From positions 42,661 through 106,660 of the forward strand of contig JADFUC010000888.1 in NCBI GenBank assembly GCA_019722365.1: a stretch of 64,000 bases of DNA, read 5' to 3'. The notes below the pieces were generated by a model. That model made no database searches. It was given only the letters and a program-made list of their open reading frames with translations, and was not told where the DNA came from. Of the stretch, positions 12,040 to 24,739 are shown piece by piece; within the stretch, counting starts at the first letter, position 1; each line of letters begins with the position of its first letter. This stretch comes from Lithospermum erythrorhizon. Its lineage: Eukaryota > Streptophyta > Magnoliopsida > Boraginales > Boraginaceae. The translations under genes and the position numbers were made by a program.

Positions 12040-12511
12040 TGTACTATTATAACGAATACGTATTTGTTACATCGAAATACGGTACGAGACTAGGAATTAA
12101 GTGAAAAACTTAAAAGGAAAGACACCAAGATTTTTACGTGGTATTCCAAAAATATGTTTGGGCAATCCACGGACACAACCACCATAAATTTCACTATAAC
12201 AGATGGGGACATACAGATTACAGATGAGAAAACAATGCTCTCAAATCTGTAGATCACTACACCCAGCATAATAGAATTACTATCCTACACTATTCTTAGA
12301 ATGAATAGAATTACTAGGATACACTATAAAAGTTTGACTGAATAGTTGAGGTTCTACTAATTATAGCAAAAACTTCGCACAACTATTAGTGCGAAGCATT
12401 ATCCAACTAGACCTCGCTTTTATATGACCAAGGAAAGGTTGTGTTTTCTCCCGATGTTTGAAGTGTAGAGAGTTTTGCCGCGACTCAATTCAAGGCATTC
12501 AATTTCCAACA
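12040..12511 (-). mobile_element. Ty1-copia element A, 3' LTR (left LTR, minus strand)
   Basis: This 472-bp block starts at TG (tgtactattataacg) and ends caatttccaaca. It aligns along its length with 26470-26952, sharing blocks such as gaattaagtgaaa/gaattaagtaaa, accaagatttt, agaattactaggaca and gaatagttgaggttctacta. To its right, read on the minus strand, a polypurine tract (gtcaatgtggagatt) abuts TGTTGG. That makes it the 3' LTR of a minus-strand copia element whose body lies to the right. Confidence 0.85.
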
Positions 12512-12677
12512 AATCTCCACATTGACTTGAATTCTCCACAGACGTCAAATACAGAGAAAAGCAGTCTTCCCTAAAAATCGATAACCAAAAATTGCACGAG
12601 ATGTACCGTACTACGTATTGCTTTCAAATGCACGAATGCACCGAGATGTACTCGAAGTACCCGGACCCAAGTGAAAC
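12512..12677 (-). mobile_element. Internal 3' end of copia element A
   Basis: Noncoding sequence just inside the left LTR of element A, including its polypurine tract. It is cut off at 12678 by the LTR of copia B. Confidence 0.65.
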
Positions 12678-13044
12678 TGTTGAAATAGACTTAAATTTTA
12701 GAATAAGCCATACCACATCGAAACTTTAGGAAGAGTAGACTTATACTAGGACCTATAAATAGAGTCTTAGTGTTAGAGTATTCCTTGCATCAATAGTTAG
12801 TGGTTTTGCTATATAGTGAAAGGACTCTTGTTATTCTTGAGTGTATTCATGATTGTAATTCCTCAACTATTTAGTAATAATATTTCTCTTTCCTTCGTGG
12901 ACTAATCTAGAATTACATGTGTAATTCTAGAAAAGTACGTTAAATTCTTGTGTCCATTTCTTTATCGTTTGTGCCCATTGTCTCTTTTGTTCTTTGATTT
13001 CTTTATTGTCTTCGTATTTCTAACCATTTTGTAGCTTCCGCTCA
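12678..13044 (+). mobile_element. Ty1-copia element B, 5' LTR
   Basis: The LTR begins TGTTGAAATAGAC and ends at ...ttccgctca, about 367 bp. A primer-binding site follows within 6 bp (TGGTATCAGAGTC at 13051, complementary to initiator tRNA-Met). A TATA-like tataaata lies at about 12753. The decayed copy at 1169 belongs to the same family. Confidence 0.88.
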
Positions 13045-13080
13045 ATAAATTGGTATCAGAGTCCGATTACGATTGGGAGG

Positions 13081-13840
13081 ATGGGAGGAAGCATGAAGTT
13101 CGAAGTGGAGAAGTTCAATGGAACTAACAATTTCGGAATGTGGTAGTGCGAGGTTGTTGATGTGCTAAATCAACAAGAGCCTTGGGGCATTAAATCTTTG
13201 GAGAAAAGAAGCACGCAACAACAACGGATAAAGAATGGAAGAAGAAAAATGGGGTCGGCATGTAGGACAATACGATTGTTTTGGAGGACATCGATACTCG
13301 GTCATGAGGTTTGGACACTCAAAAACTCTAGAAGAAGCTTGTAGACATGTACATGACGAAGATCAATTCACATCGTTTGTACATGATAAAGCTATTCGGT
13401 TTGAGTTAGAGCATCACCGTGAGCGATCGCTTTCAGCCAGGTAAAAATAAAATTTTAGCGATTTGTAAGTAGATGCGAAATTGAGGATGAAGACATGGCC
13501 TTGTTGTTGCGAACTTCGTTGCGGAACTAAAATATGATGACCTTATCACTACTTTATTATATGGTAAGAGATAAAATCAAATTTGAAGACATGTCGAATA
13601 CACTACTTGACAACCCAATCGGAAGAAGATGGAAGTTGTGGAACACAAAGACCAAGTGTCTGAAGAATTGACAGTTAATGAAGGAAAGAAAAAATATGGT
13701 ATGATGTCATCTCGGAATTCACAAAAGAAGAAAATTGCAAAAGATCAATGTTCTTCTTGTTACAAAGAAAGAAAATTTGGAAAAATTGGATTACCCAATT
13801 TGAAGAACAAGCGGAAGCGAGAATGTGAGCTATAGGCTGA
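13081..13840 (+). pseudogene. Copia B gag, broken
   Basis: The capsid-like nucleocapsid precursor of element B begins about 30 bp after the primer-binding site. The start (MGGSMKFEVEKFNG...) is the usual N terminus of copia gag proteins, followed by VLNQQEP. A stop codon interrupts it at about 13144 and several frameshifts follow. The zinc knuckle at about 13747-13800 (QCSSCYKERKFGK...) has lost its His and last Cys. It cannot encode a working protein. Confidence 0.85.
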
Positions 13841-13889
13841 AGATGAAAGAGGAGACAAGTTTGTCTTGGTAGGCTCTTGAGAAGCTTAC

Positions 13890-15308
13890 AAGTTGCAATG
13901 AATGGATCATGGATTCGGGTTGTTCATATCACATGAGTCCGCACATGGCATTATTTTCTCACTTCATTGAGTTAGAGGGTGGAGTTGTCTTAATGGGAAA
14001 CAACAACGCGTGCAAGATTATGGGAGCTGGAAAAGTCCGTCTGGCCATGAATGATGGTATTATCAGATTGATGGAGAATGTTCGTTACATTCCAGATTTG
14101 AAGAAGAACTTGATTTCATTAGGAACTTTAGAAGCCAAGGGCTGTAAAGTCGTACTTGAAGGTGGTTCTATCAAGGTAAGTACAAGATTCTTCTACAAGG
14201 AAAAAGAAGGGGCAACCTTTATTATCTTGAAGGTAAATCGGTTGCGGGTTCTGTTTCAATGGCTGATAACAACAATGAATCTATTCTATGACATCATGGG
14301 TTGGGAGCAACGAGGTGGCGGACTCAAGTCGACAAGGGGTTATTGAAGGGGCGCCAAAGAAGGTAAACTTGTTTTGTGAGCATTGCGTCCATGAGCGAGC
14401 AGCTGGAGCTAAGGTGCATGAGTGATGTTTGGGACCATGTCGAAAATGCTTCTTTTAGGAGGTAAAATCATACTTAAGTAACCTTTGTTGATGATGTTTC
14501 AAGAAGAGTATGGGTTTACACAATGAAGAATAAGTATGAGGTCGTTGATATCTTTCGAGAGTGTAAGAAATTAATAGAGACTCAAACTAATCGGAAATTA
14601 AAGTGTTTTGGGTAGGATAATGGCGGCAAGCCTAAATCAGATCGCTTTGCTCGTGTGTGTGAAATGATGGCATTCTGAAGACATTTTTTCGTGTCACGTA
14701 CTCCTCGGCAAATGGAGTCGAGAAAGAATGAATGACACGTTGTTAAAAGGTTCATTGTATGCTTTTCAACTCACGGGTTGGGAAAGGGGAATATTGGGCG
14801 GCATTGGCGTGCGCTTGTCATCTCGTCAGCAGAGGCTTCCGTCAAGCTAGCGCTCGATAATTCGAACTTCCTTTGGAGGTGTGGTCGGGTATTACTGTTG
14901 CTTATTCTGACCGGATTTATATATTTGGATGTCCAAGTTATTATCACGTGAAAGAGTCCAAGTTAGACGCTAGAGCCAAGAATGCCATCTTATTGGGATT
15001 TGCTAGTGGTGTGAAGGGATATCGTTTGTGGTGTCCGGAGTAAAAAAAGATAGTTATAAGTAGGGATATTACATTTGATGAGATGAGTATGCTTGGACAA
15101 TGAACAATAGCAAATGAGGTTGGGTGGAGCTTGACGAGGGTACTCCAAAACCGATGGAACAAGTTGGTTCAAATGTTCAAGAGGACTCGATTGTAGTTGA
15201 AGTTGTCGCGGTTCCCAGTGATGATGGGGCTTAAGGTGATGAGCCTATTGCACTTTTCAAACCCAAAAGAAACACTAGGAAACCAGCAAAGTTCAACGAT
15301 ATTGCAGG
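13890..15308 (+). pseudogene. Copia B protease-integrase region of pol, broken and truncated
   Basis: The aspartic protease motif DSGCSYHM (from 13909) is intact in a 145-residue frame running to LISLGTLEAKG, as in Ty1-copia pol. Integrase traces follow in shifting frames: VDDVSRRVWVYTMKNKYEV (about 14490), DNGGK (about 14620), GCPSYYHVKESKLDARAKNA (about 14925-14985) and KGYRLWCPE. The reading ends at about 15300, where RT should start, because the LTR of copia C1 interrupts it. RT and RNase H of this element are missing. Confidence 0.85.
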
Positions 15309-16210
15309 TGTTGGAAATCAGAGTATCTTGATTTCTATAATTGTGCCTGTTGCGATTGTTGTAACAATTCATTTGCTAGTTTTAGTTAAATGAGATTACA
15401 CAAACTAAGTGTTCAATAAATAATAATTGTAAATTACTAAAATGGAACTCACGATAATATTAGGGTTACATGCGGTTGCTTTAGATCCCGTGCATGCTTA
15501 GATATAATAATCATAATGGTCAATTATAATATTATACGGCTAATATTATCTAAGACCAGGATGTCACACACATACAATGACGTTGAGGTATATTCCATGA
15601 ATGGAATTAAATCGAGATTGTTAAATTGGGAGTTGATTGAAATCAACGAGATACCCAATCGAGAGTTTTACATTGATAATGTAAAATACAAATTGGACAA
15701 AATCGAATCAATTAAATTGCTATTTCAATTAACCGTTTAATGAGGGAAGCTATAAGTTAGTTAACGGCTTAACGAGTTAACTATTTACCAAACGAGTTAA
15801 GCTATTCGACTGAAACCAAAGGGGACTATATAAGGAAATAGATGTAATGAAAAACCTAAGAATTTCATTTCATCCTCTCCCCTAAAAGTTTTCGGCCGCC
15901 CCCTCCCTCTCTCCCTTTGGGTTTTTGAGTCAAAGTTTTGACTCAAATTCTTGTCCAATTGCTCATAGATTCTAGCAAGTCCAATAGCATGATTCAACCG
16001 CTCTTGGGTGTCTTCTTGGAGGCATTTCACTTTTTGAGGTCTTTGAGGATTTGCGGAGGATTCGGGAGATTAAAAGTTCATCGTTTCGTTGTGTTTGCCA
16101 AATGCTTTCTCGTATTCATACGTGTATGAATTATATCGTGTATGTTTTTCATAATTCGTTATTATACATTTATTCGATCTTGATTGCATTTGTTTATTTT
16201 GTTATGAACA
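15309..16210 (+). mobile_element. Ty1-copia family C, 5' LTR of copy C1
   Basis: It starts TGTTGGAAATCAGAG and shares order and content with the solo LTR at 39478-40388 and the LTR at 60622. Common parts are the aataatagtaattaatt block, a cacatacaatgacgttga-like box and the cattgataatgtaaaatac segment. The end at about 16210 (ttatgaaca) is estimated from the 911-bp length of the solo copy. It is inserted in pol of copia B. Confidence 0.75.
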
Positions 16211-17090
16211 AGTTGCATCCCCTATGATGGCATCATGAGCATGTTTAAGTTGTATAATTTCGATTATATTTATATATAATTTGTTATATAAACACATTTT
16301 ATATCGATTTTCATATTATATATTCTTGACCATGAATATATGTTATGAAAAATTGATTCATGAATAAATATGTATTCTATACTGTTTTCAAGTTCATCAT
16401 ATTGTTAATTTTGATGATTTGAATTTAGATTTGTGTTTCATGAAATGAAAGGGTTTTTAAAACATGTTTTGATTAAAATCTAAATATTTTTATTGGATTT
16501 GAGGTGTTTAAAATATTCTAAAAAATTCCACCAATTTTAGATACGCATTTCGAGAGGACGAGAAGTATCTCTAAATAAATTCATAATTCTTTGGATTGTT
16601 TAAATTAATCCCCAAAATAATTTTTTTATTCTTGGAATGCTTGATACGCTCAGTAAATTTTTGTAAATTTTTATTACAAAATTCCAATTGGAAACATTCA
16701 AATCGATTTTTTCAAACATTTGGTCAAATCGAAAAAAAACTAGAATTTTGTGAAAGCAAGGCGTGGCAAATGGCCTCGAGTAAGTATCGGTAATGGCAGG
16801 GCGTTTAATCCCACCGTGGGCGCGTCTACGGAGACCAGCCCATGGTCAGCGTGTCGACCGAGAACCGGCGGAGGAGCCATTAAGATCCGTGGTGTTCTTA
16901 AATCGGATTTTGTTGTTACAAAACCTTAATCCATTTTAAAATTATTAATTTTAGTTTTTTTGTCTATTTATTATCATTTATTGCTTTGATAACTGTAATT
17001 ATCAATTTTTATGATAATAAGTTTAATTCAATAATCGCTACGTAATAACCGTTACGAAAAAAAAAAAAATTATAATTTTTCGATTGTGAT
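16211..17090 (+). other. Leader of copia C1, left part
   Basis: AT-rich noncoding DNA between the C1 LTR and the G2 insertion, with a short GC-rich patch at about 16790-16890. It probably belongs to the untranslated leader of element C1, because the C leader and gag continue beyond G2. No gene was seen. Confidence 0.45.
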
Positions 17091-19733
17091 TGGGACAGGG
17101 GGATAGTATAAATAATCACCGATGATAATATTATTTCGTAAAATTTTTTAGCTTTAATTACATTTATAATTTACTTGATTTTGCCATGGAATAATCTTTG
17201 GAATCGGGTTCATTGGAGATTTAAGTACGATGAGGCGGAGTATTAGCAGAAACGAGCAGGGACTTCAGTTTTTAAATATGCAGTCGAGAGCTTATTTCAC
17301 ATCATCATTTTTGAGTTCATCTTTGTTCCTTTTTCCCTCATAGGGCCGAGATTGTACTTTACTCCCAAAAATTTATTTTCGTTTCTCTGCTTTTGATTGG
17401 CGGCTGAGCTTCAAGAGATCGTTTGTAGAATATCGTTCTCCCACGTCGTTCTCTTCGAGGTTAAAGGTATGAAAGTTCAAGTCTTTTGGATATTTCTTGG
17501 GTTTTTGACATGGTTGACTTTTAGTTGACTTTTCCATAATTCAATTTTATGATGAATCTTAGTTGGTTATGGGTTACGTAGCGTATATAAGTGATTAATT
17601 AAGTGATTTAAGTCGTTTTGAGGATGTTATGGTAGGTTGACTTTTAAGGGTTTCGGAGTTGACTTTTGGGTGATATTTTTTTTTAAGACTTTAAATGTGT
17701 AGGGAGGTTATGTTGAGACGCCTTATTATAGTTATTGTGATATTAAATTGGTGATTTAAAATTGATTAAAAGGCGATTAGGTTGAAAAAGTGTTAATTCA
17801 GAGTTGAGTTATAATTGATATTTTTGGGTATAAGGAGTTGGAGGTAATTATGGACCTATTTGATTAACTAGAATGACTTATAAGTTGATTTGTAATGATA
17901 AAGTTATAAGATGGAATTTTAGCGAGGGGATCGATTGGGTTGTGTCCGATGGGATTATAATTCGATAGTTATCCGTCATGTTAGACCATTTGAAATGATT
18001 TCCCCCTAAGAGTTGGTTATGTATCTTCTAGAACACGGTATAGTAGTAAGGTTTTTGATTATAATTTAAAGATTGTTGTTTGAGGCGATGATGGAGTGGA
18101 AAAGGCCGTGATTGTGTTCGCGGAGGTTTGCTCAGTAGCTAGGAGAGGTGCGTGCCTATCTCCACGGTGTTACTTTACGTACTTACTTTAAATTATTGTG
18201 AACATGTTATGGTGATATGATTATGTGAGAATGATATACATGTTATTATGATGTGATTGTGAGAATGAAGTAGCCACATGTTATTGTGTTATGATTACGT
18301 GAGAATGACATACATGTAATTGTTATATGATTATGTGATTATATTACGTAGGCGTTGAAGATTTGCCCAGAGGGTAACTAATGAAGCAGAGACTTCGAAA
18401 CTTATATTTACGTTTACGTGGCCTTGTGGCCCCAGCTTATGATTTACACAATGGCTTTGTGTCGGTGTGTTTGATTTCTGATTGTGAGATGTTTTAGGCG
18501 TGTGGTTGGATATTTTTGAGATGCAAGTAGGCTGGTTATTGAGAGGTGATGGTTAGAGTTATGTATGACTTGAGGTGACTTGAGTATCGAAGGATTTGAC
18601 CTATGTTGGGATGATCGAGGGATTAGGTGACTCTCCTTCCTTGCCGGGAGATATGCGACGATAATATTAAAATTATACTTAATTAACTATAAGCGCGGTG
18701 TGCCTTATACTTAGTGTATAAGTCGCGGTGTGCATTATACTTAGTGTATAAGTGCGATTGTGCCTTATACTTAGTGTACTAAGAGCGGTGTGCCTTATAC
18801 TTAGTGTATAAGCGGTGTGCACTTTGTACTTAGTGTATGAGTGCGAGTGCCTTATACTTTGTGTATAAGAGATGCGGTGTGCGTTATACTTTGTGTATAA
18901 GTCGCGGTTTTGGCCCTTATCTTGCCGGTATAAGTGCGGGGTGATTATTGATTAGTCCATTCTGCCGGGTGAGGCAGGATTGAGCATATGCGCATTTAGA
19001 GGGATTGGTATCTTGGTGGGGATATGAAAGATGGCGGTTTATGACTAGAGTTTTAGTCGTGGTTGTGTCTATTGATTTCTTTACGGAATTGTGTGCTTGT
19101 TGGAAGCAACCCATTATATGCATGTATTATGTCTGAGACTTCTGTGGAATTATGTTGTATGAAGGCCTTTTTTAGGTAGTCTGGATAAATGTATTTTATT
19201 CATATTTGACTATTATATTATTGATTATTTCGTTCCGTATGGTAAGTTCACCCACGTGTTAAGAAGTTTCCACTTAAGCACCAAAACTACGCTGCATTGG
19301 GCGGCATTTCATTTTGTGCCGGGTTGGCCGAGGCCGACAATTGAGCCAAGAAGCGTTTGAGTTTTGTTCTTAGTGGCTGAGTGAGCATCGGGTGTGAGAG
19401 AGGATCCTCCGCAGTCTAATTTTGATGTGTTGTCAACTATTTGATTGTTGTATTTTTCCTTTTTGAAACTTTAGCCTTGTCGAAATTTGTGTCATTTTAA
19501 TATTCGGGATACGATGCAGCATCATCTGTTGTGTTTGTCGTTTCGATATCATCGTGGATTATAAATTTTAAAAATTGTTTTTGATTTGGGAAACTTAATT
19601 GTGATCACGTTTTTTGAATGAAAGCTTGAGCCAATGTTTTTAAAGCGAGAGTGGATTAAATCGGTTTTGGTGACTCACAGTGTTCCGGTTTTGTGACTCT
19701 CACCTCGAGGGCGGCACAGGGGCGGTCGTTACA
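17091..19733 (+). mobile_element. Long LTR of family G, copy G2, inside the C1 leader
   Basis: It starts tgggacagggggatagtata and ends gggcggtcgttaca, 2643 bp, and is the best preserved copy. It carries the early aaggtatg (17467), gttgactttt runs, a diverged GGTGCGT at 18147, the tandem repeat at 18695-18934 and the gggcggcattt box at about 19299. It has no coding region and no clear target duplication. Copia C leader sequence resumes on its right. Confidence 0.8.
18695..18934 (+). repeat. Tandem repeat inside G2, eight units of 27-32 bp
   Basis: The unit is gcggtgtgccttatacttag plus tgtataag. Each unit holds an inverted pair, cttatact...agtataag-like, so the array can form a series of hairpins. 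Relics of the same array occur in G3 (about 29395-29740), G4 (about 49195-49440) and the duplicated segment (about 52230-52460), where the units have drifted into longer composites. Confidence 0.9.
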
Positions 19734-21130
19734 CTTTCATTATTTATCCTTTTATAGCGTATTTATTTGAGGATATAAATGGGGTAACAATCTCTAGTTA
19801 AATATAATATGTTTAGATAAAAACATATATTGTATAAATAAAAGAAATAGTTATTGTAATAACTATTGAACACAAAATATATATATATGTTTATTAATGT
19901 ATTTTAATAATATATATATTTCATGAATATAATTATGAGAATCAATTAATTTCCTATCACATTTAAATTGTATATTTATGTAATTGATTTTTTATTTGTA
20001 TAATAAAATGGAAAGTTTCAATATGATTGTTAATCATGTATTTGAAATTTGAATTGATTAAAGAAAGTTTTCTCCAACCTCATAATTAGTGTTTATTGCA
20101 TTTTATTATATAATTGATTGCGTGTTTATTATTTATTAAGTACATGTTTAATATCTATTAATGACGTAGTTATTTCATACTTAATAGCATTAAACTCGCT
20201 TAATGACATTCATGAGTCATTTAATCCGTACCATTTAATATATATTAAATGCATAGTGTATGTGTTTCAATTTTATTATATTGTATTGGAATGGAAAGAG
20301 GATATATTGATATGACCTATTTGTATTTTTGAAATGTCTGTATGTGAAGCTAGTTTATACTGTTATGCAACGACATGCGGAGTTGTTTTATTTTATTTAT
20401 TTTATTTTTACCCATGACTTTGCGTCTTTGTCTTAGTTGGGGTTAGTAAATAAATGTACAAGCTGTGGAGAGGCATTGAAGATGGCGTTCCACCGTCATC
20501 GACTGGAGATTTCCAAAGGCTGAAGAATGCAAAGATTGCACTTGAGCCAGAGGTGTTGTAATAGGTTTATTATTTTTTAGATTAAGTATCATATATCTCC
20601 TAAATGTGTATTATTTGTTTTATTTTTCATGATGTGCATATTACTTGAGTATGTGTTATATAACATGTTAAATAATTAATCAAATAATATGAATCTTACC
20701 ATAAAATTTAAGCACTCGTATCAAATCAATTAAATTAATGTTGTGAAACTTATCACGATCGCGGACACACTTTGTGATGGCAAATGTATTGGTATCGTGA
20801 TCGGTATGGCAATGGATCATGGTGAAGTATTGATTTCCACTAACGTTGTGGGCTCGGTGATATACCTGTTAGGTGGCATCCTGTAGGCATGCTAGTAACA
20901 CAAGAGTTATGTCGTGTTTACATAATTGGTTAGTTAACCTACTACTGTGTTGGTCTATCAAAATGTATGCAGTGTTGCCGTTTGAAATTTGATATAGTAG
21001 GTCTTGCATGCCCCTAGCCATTTTGTGAGATTTTGAGTATTGGGTATTATTTTACAATTTGATTTTGTAAGTGTTTGACATGATAGATTGTTAAGCGTTG
21101 TCATTTACATACTTATTCTTGTAGAATTGA
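19734..21130 (+). other. Leader of copia C1, right part
   Basis: Noncoding, AT-rich, and collinear with 54850-55990, which precedes gag of the second C copy. Shared phrases include tggaatggaaagaggatata/tggaatggaggtatata, gatttccactaacgttgtgg and tacttattcttgtagaatt. The last phrase, a plant-like 3' splice site ending TTGTAG, lies just before gag in both copies. Confidence 0.65.
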
Positions 21131-22200
21131 AATAGCGCCTCCCAACCCTAAGCTTCGGCGGGCTGCACTTGGGAAGTCTGAAGCTCAACAACTCAAACTT
21201 TGATGGCCAGTGCCGAAACTTGAGGATTGTTCTCAAGCGAGGGGAGAGCAGTATGTGATTAGCTAGGGTCCCATCGAGCCAAATGGCCAGCGCCGCTGAT
21301 AGGGAAAAGGGAAGCCACCATAAAAAGCTTTACAAAATGATGTGTTGTAGATGTCTAATGTGTTATGCTATAATATGGAACCTACGTTCCAAACTCAGTA
21401 TGAGAAGGTGAAAGCATATGACATGTACCCATTTCGCTTCGATGAGTTATTCGAAAGAGCTCAAAATGAGAGATATGACAACATGCGTGAGGTATTTATT
21501 GATAGCATCTTTGGGAAATGGGCAGTTGCGGCGAGCCCAGCGTGTCATTAAAATGATTGCTTGGCTTGGTCGAGCGACTCGATGTCTTGGGTTCGATTGT
21601 TTGAATGAGCGGCTATAGACTTTATCCTAAAAGTCCCTCTAGAGGATTCTCGGTTGTGATGAACTTCAACATGCATAAGTTTGAGTTATCTCTAAACGAA
21701 CTGCATAAGATGATCACGAATGCTGATACAAATCTAGGGAAGACTAAGACTCCTACTTTTTTGGTGGTCCAAAACAAAAGAAAATTTAAGAAGAAGTACA
21801 ATGGTAAGGCTAAAGGTTCGAGGAAACCTAAGGTTACCAAGACTGCTGGGCAGGGGAACAACAGAAAGGAGGACAAGTGTCATTACTGTGGGATCCAGGG
21901 TCACTGGAAGTCGACCTGCAAGAAATTCTTGGAAGATAGGAAGAATGGTCTAACGACCACTAAGCCCTGAGGTATGTAATGGCCATATATGTTATTGAAG
22001 TTTGTATAACTTCTAAATCCTACTTCGTGGGTGCTTGTCACTGGCTGTGGTTCTCATATTTGTAAGTAATGTGTAGGAACACAAGCAAGTAAAATAACTA
22101 AAGAAGAGGGAGAGATGGATCGACGTAAAAGGGGCGATCTGAGGTTGCGACCCTAGTAGTAGGATCCATCGCATTTGATTTGAATTTTTTGAGCGTAGTT
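21131..22200 (+). pseudogene. Copia C1 gag and start of protease, broken
   Basis: Gag begins near 21190 (NSNFDGQCRNLRIVLK, in frame pieces) and continues through VIKMIAWLGR (about 21550) and MNFNMHKFELSLNELHKMIT (from 21659). It ends with an intact C-x2-C-x4-H-x4-C zinc knuckle (CHYCGIQGHWKSTC, 21878-21919). Protease-like sequence (tgggtgcttgtcactgg..., about 22027) follows and is soon lost. Frameshifts at about 21500-21620 break the gene. A reversed G LTR fragment truncates it on the right. Confidence 0.85.
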
Positions 22201-22219
22201 CTACAGTAGAAATGACTTG

Positions 22220-23470
22220 AAGAGGAGAGATTGATGGGTATAAAGGAGGCGAAGCTTAGTGAATAAATATCGCCTGAGGTATTAGCGAACCACGCTTTAT
22301 GCGTCTTGGCGTGTATAAAAACATCATCCGTATAAGGCATAATTTAAATCATAAACCGCAGGCATAATAATATAAGGTCAAACGCGCTAACATTTGTATC
22401 AAATACACAACTTATGACTCAAAAATTCAAGACATCATCGATTTAATTTTTTCAACTCAATTAAATACTCGCTTGATTTAAAAACATGTTTTAGTAATTA
22501 AATCACCAAAAATAGTAATGAATTTCAAAACACTTAAAATTTTCTCTAGATATAGTGGGGAACATGTATATTCAACCGTTTTAATTCTCTGAACAATATA
22601 GTATTTATTTCATATTTTATACACTTTCTAGCCATTTAACTTACAAAAATCATAATAATTAGAATACGACTCAAAATCCAAACTTTCTTTCACAAATCAA
22701 CTCCTAATGTTATATATTATTTATAAACCGAAAATCGTCACATTTGAAACACATTTCCTATTTATTTCATATTTATCTTTAAAAGTCCTTGATAGTCGAT
22801 AATTACGTAAGTAAAGCGTCGTCTTCTTAAAATGTTATCCTCAAGAGGTTCTAACATCCTTATTTATACTTAGATTAAACATGCATGGCCAAGAGATTGA
22901 CTATTTTCAATTTTAAATCAAAGTCAACAAAAGTCAACAATACAAATAGTTATAATCAAGAGACAATTTATACCTTAAAATGATTAGAATGCTTGGGGAT
23001 GAACTTGAGCTTGTTTTTACTTCAAAAATAGAGAAAAATTTTGGGATAGAGAGGGAGTGGAGGTGGATGATGGCTATGGGAAAAATGGGCATGAAGCTTT
23101 CTTTGTTTTTGATATTAGCTTACTTATTTATGCTAACTCTTTATAGTTAAGTTAATCCCAATCCAAATTAGTTTTAAGTGGTGGTTTCGTGATACAATAA
23201 TAATGGAATGGTTTATGGTTTTTGTGTTATAGTAATTAAATTAAATGTAAAATGATAAAATATATATATCACCAATACTACATGCCTAAAATTATTTTCA
23301 GGGTTACCATTCATATTATTTCTCGACTCGACTTAACTACACTACTCCAAAATTATTTATACTACCTTCGAGTTGCCCCGTCAACCAATATAATATTATT
23401 TTTAATAATTTTTCAGAAATATTTAATCTCCTCCGTATCCGCACCACGAGCTATTAAAATAATATAAGTA
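22220..23470 (-). mobile_element. Family G LTR fragment on the minus strand (G6)
   Basis: Read on the minus strand, it contains the aaggtata splice-like site followed by tgttgacttttgttgacttt (about 22965-22925). Near its other end is aatatttattcactaagctt, which matches 9386-9400 of G1. The middle is shorter than in G1, so it is an internally deleted or truncated copy. It separates copia C1 from the body of copia A. Confidence 0.6.
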
Positions 23471-23589
23471 AACATTCAACCTATACGGGTTATTTCAATC
23501 ACAATACACAATATTTTGGTAATGATGTAGCCCCAGTAAAGTACGACTATCCTGCCCTTTGAATTCACTCCTTAGCGGCTTTTCGAGGT

Positions 23590-24540
23590 CATATGCTACC
23601 TCGTGTGGCCCCACCGACTCACAACATAACCACCATGAGTGAACACATAGCCAGTCATCAATCTTCTACTCTCCACATCTCCAACATAGTCGAGTCAGTG
23701 TCCGGAAATAATACCTTTGAATATCACCACCATGGCGAGACCAGCGTCGATGCGCATGAGATATCTAAATATCTTCTTCCGCAGCTTTACTTGATAATCC
23801 TTTCCGCTCTCCCATGAAACTACTAACCGCACTAACAGCATGTGCAAGATCGTTCTAGTGCACACCATAGCATACATCAAACTTTCGAATGCACTAGCAT
23901 AAGGAACACGAGACATGTATTACTTTTCTTCAGACGACTTAGGTGAAAATGTCACCGATAAATGCACATTGGAGTACTACGAGTAAAAATAGGTTTTGCA
24001 GAAGCCATACAAAATCTTGATAGCATCTTCTCAATATAGTCTTTTACGTGACAAGGAAAAGCTTTTCTCAGAGCTTCTATGATTGTAGATCTCCATTCAT
24101 AAATTTTCTTGGTAGCACCTAAATCATGCATATCAAAAGCACTTGAGTAGTCACTTGACTCGTCTCTCTTGTTTCTGCAGTTAACAACATATCATACACA
24201 TACAATACCAAGTAAAGGAATGAATCTTTCTTGACCTTGTTGTAGTATACACAATCTTAAGCATGTAGCTATCAAAGTTCTTGTACCACTGCCTCGAAGA
24301 TTGCTTCAAACCATTGTAAACGTAGTCTTTCACTCGGATTCATGAAAATTATACATTTGAATTGTATAAATCTCTTCTTCCAGCTCTCCATATAGGAAAT
24401 TTATCTTCAAGTCTAGTTGCTCAAGCTCCAAATCCTGATGCGCAACTATAGCAAAAAGCACCCTGATAGAAGTATGTCTGACTACAGGTGATAATATCTC
24501 ATTGGAGTCCACTCCCTCTCTCTGACTAAAACATGTAGCA
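23590..24540 (-). pseudogene. Copia A reverse transcriptase and RNase H, broken
   Basis: On the minus strand, RT starts with NEILSPVVRHTSIRVLFAIV and QLDLKINFLYGELEEEIY (24512-24330). The catalytic box reads LVLYVYDML at about 24212-24185, so the usual YVDD has become YVYD and the first Asp is lost. Then come PYASAFESLMYAMVCTR (about 23905-23850) and RNase H pieces with DSDYVGDVESRR and TGYVFTHGG (about 23700-23615). The order on the minus strand is correct for Ty1-copia. It ends at about 23590 next to G6. Confidence 0.88.
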
Positions 24541-24739
24541 ACAAGTCGAGCCTTATACTTGATCCCCTCAGTTGTGACAACCCTTCTTCCTGCTTGAACA
24601 ACCCTTCTTTCTTCCTGCTAGTTTTCTAGCCAACTCCCAAGTCTGATTCTTCTAAAGTGACTCCATTTTATCTCCCATGGCAGCAAACCATTGAGACGGA
24701 CTTCAATGACCGCTTAGCATGTTGAAGGCCCAGCTAATG

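Noticed and set aside
18695..18934. Regular repeat array considered as a CRISPR-like array
   Set aside because: Units are contiguous with no unique spacers, lie in a plant LTR, and recur in other LTR copies.
21549..21605. tRNA-like phrase with ggttcgatt
   Set aside because: It lies in copia gag (VIKMIAWLGR...), matches the gag of C2, and lacks a cloverleaf.
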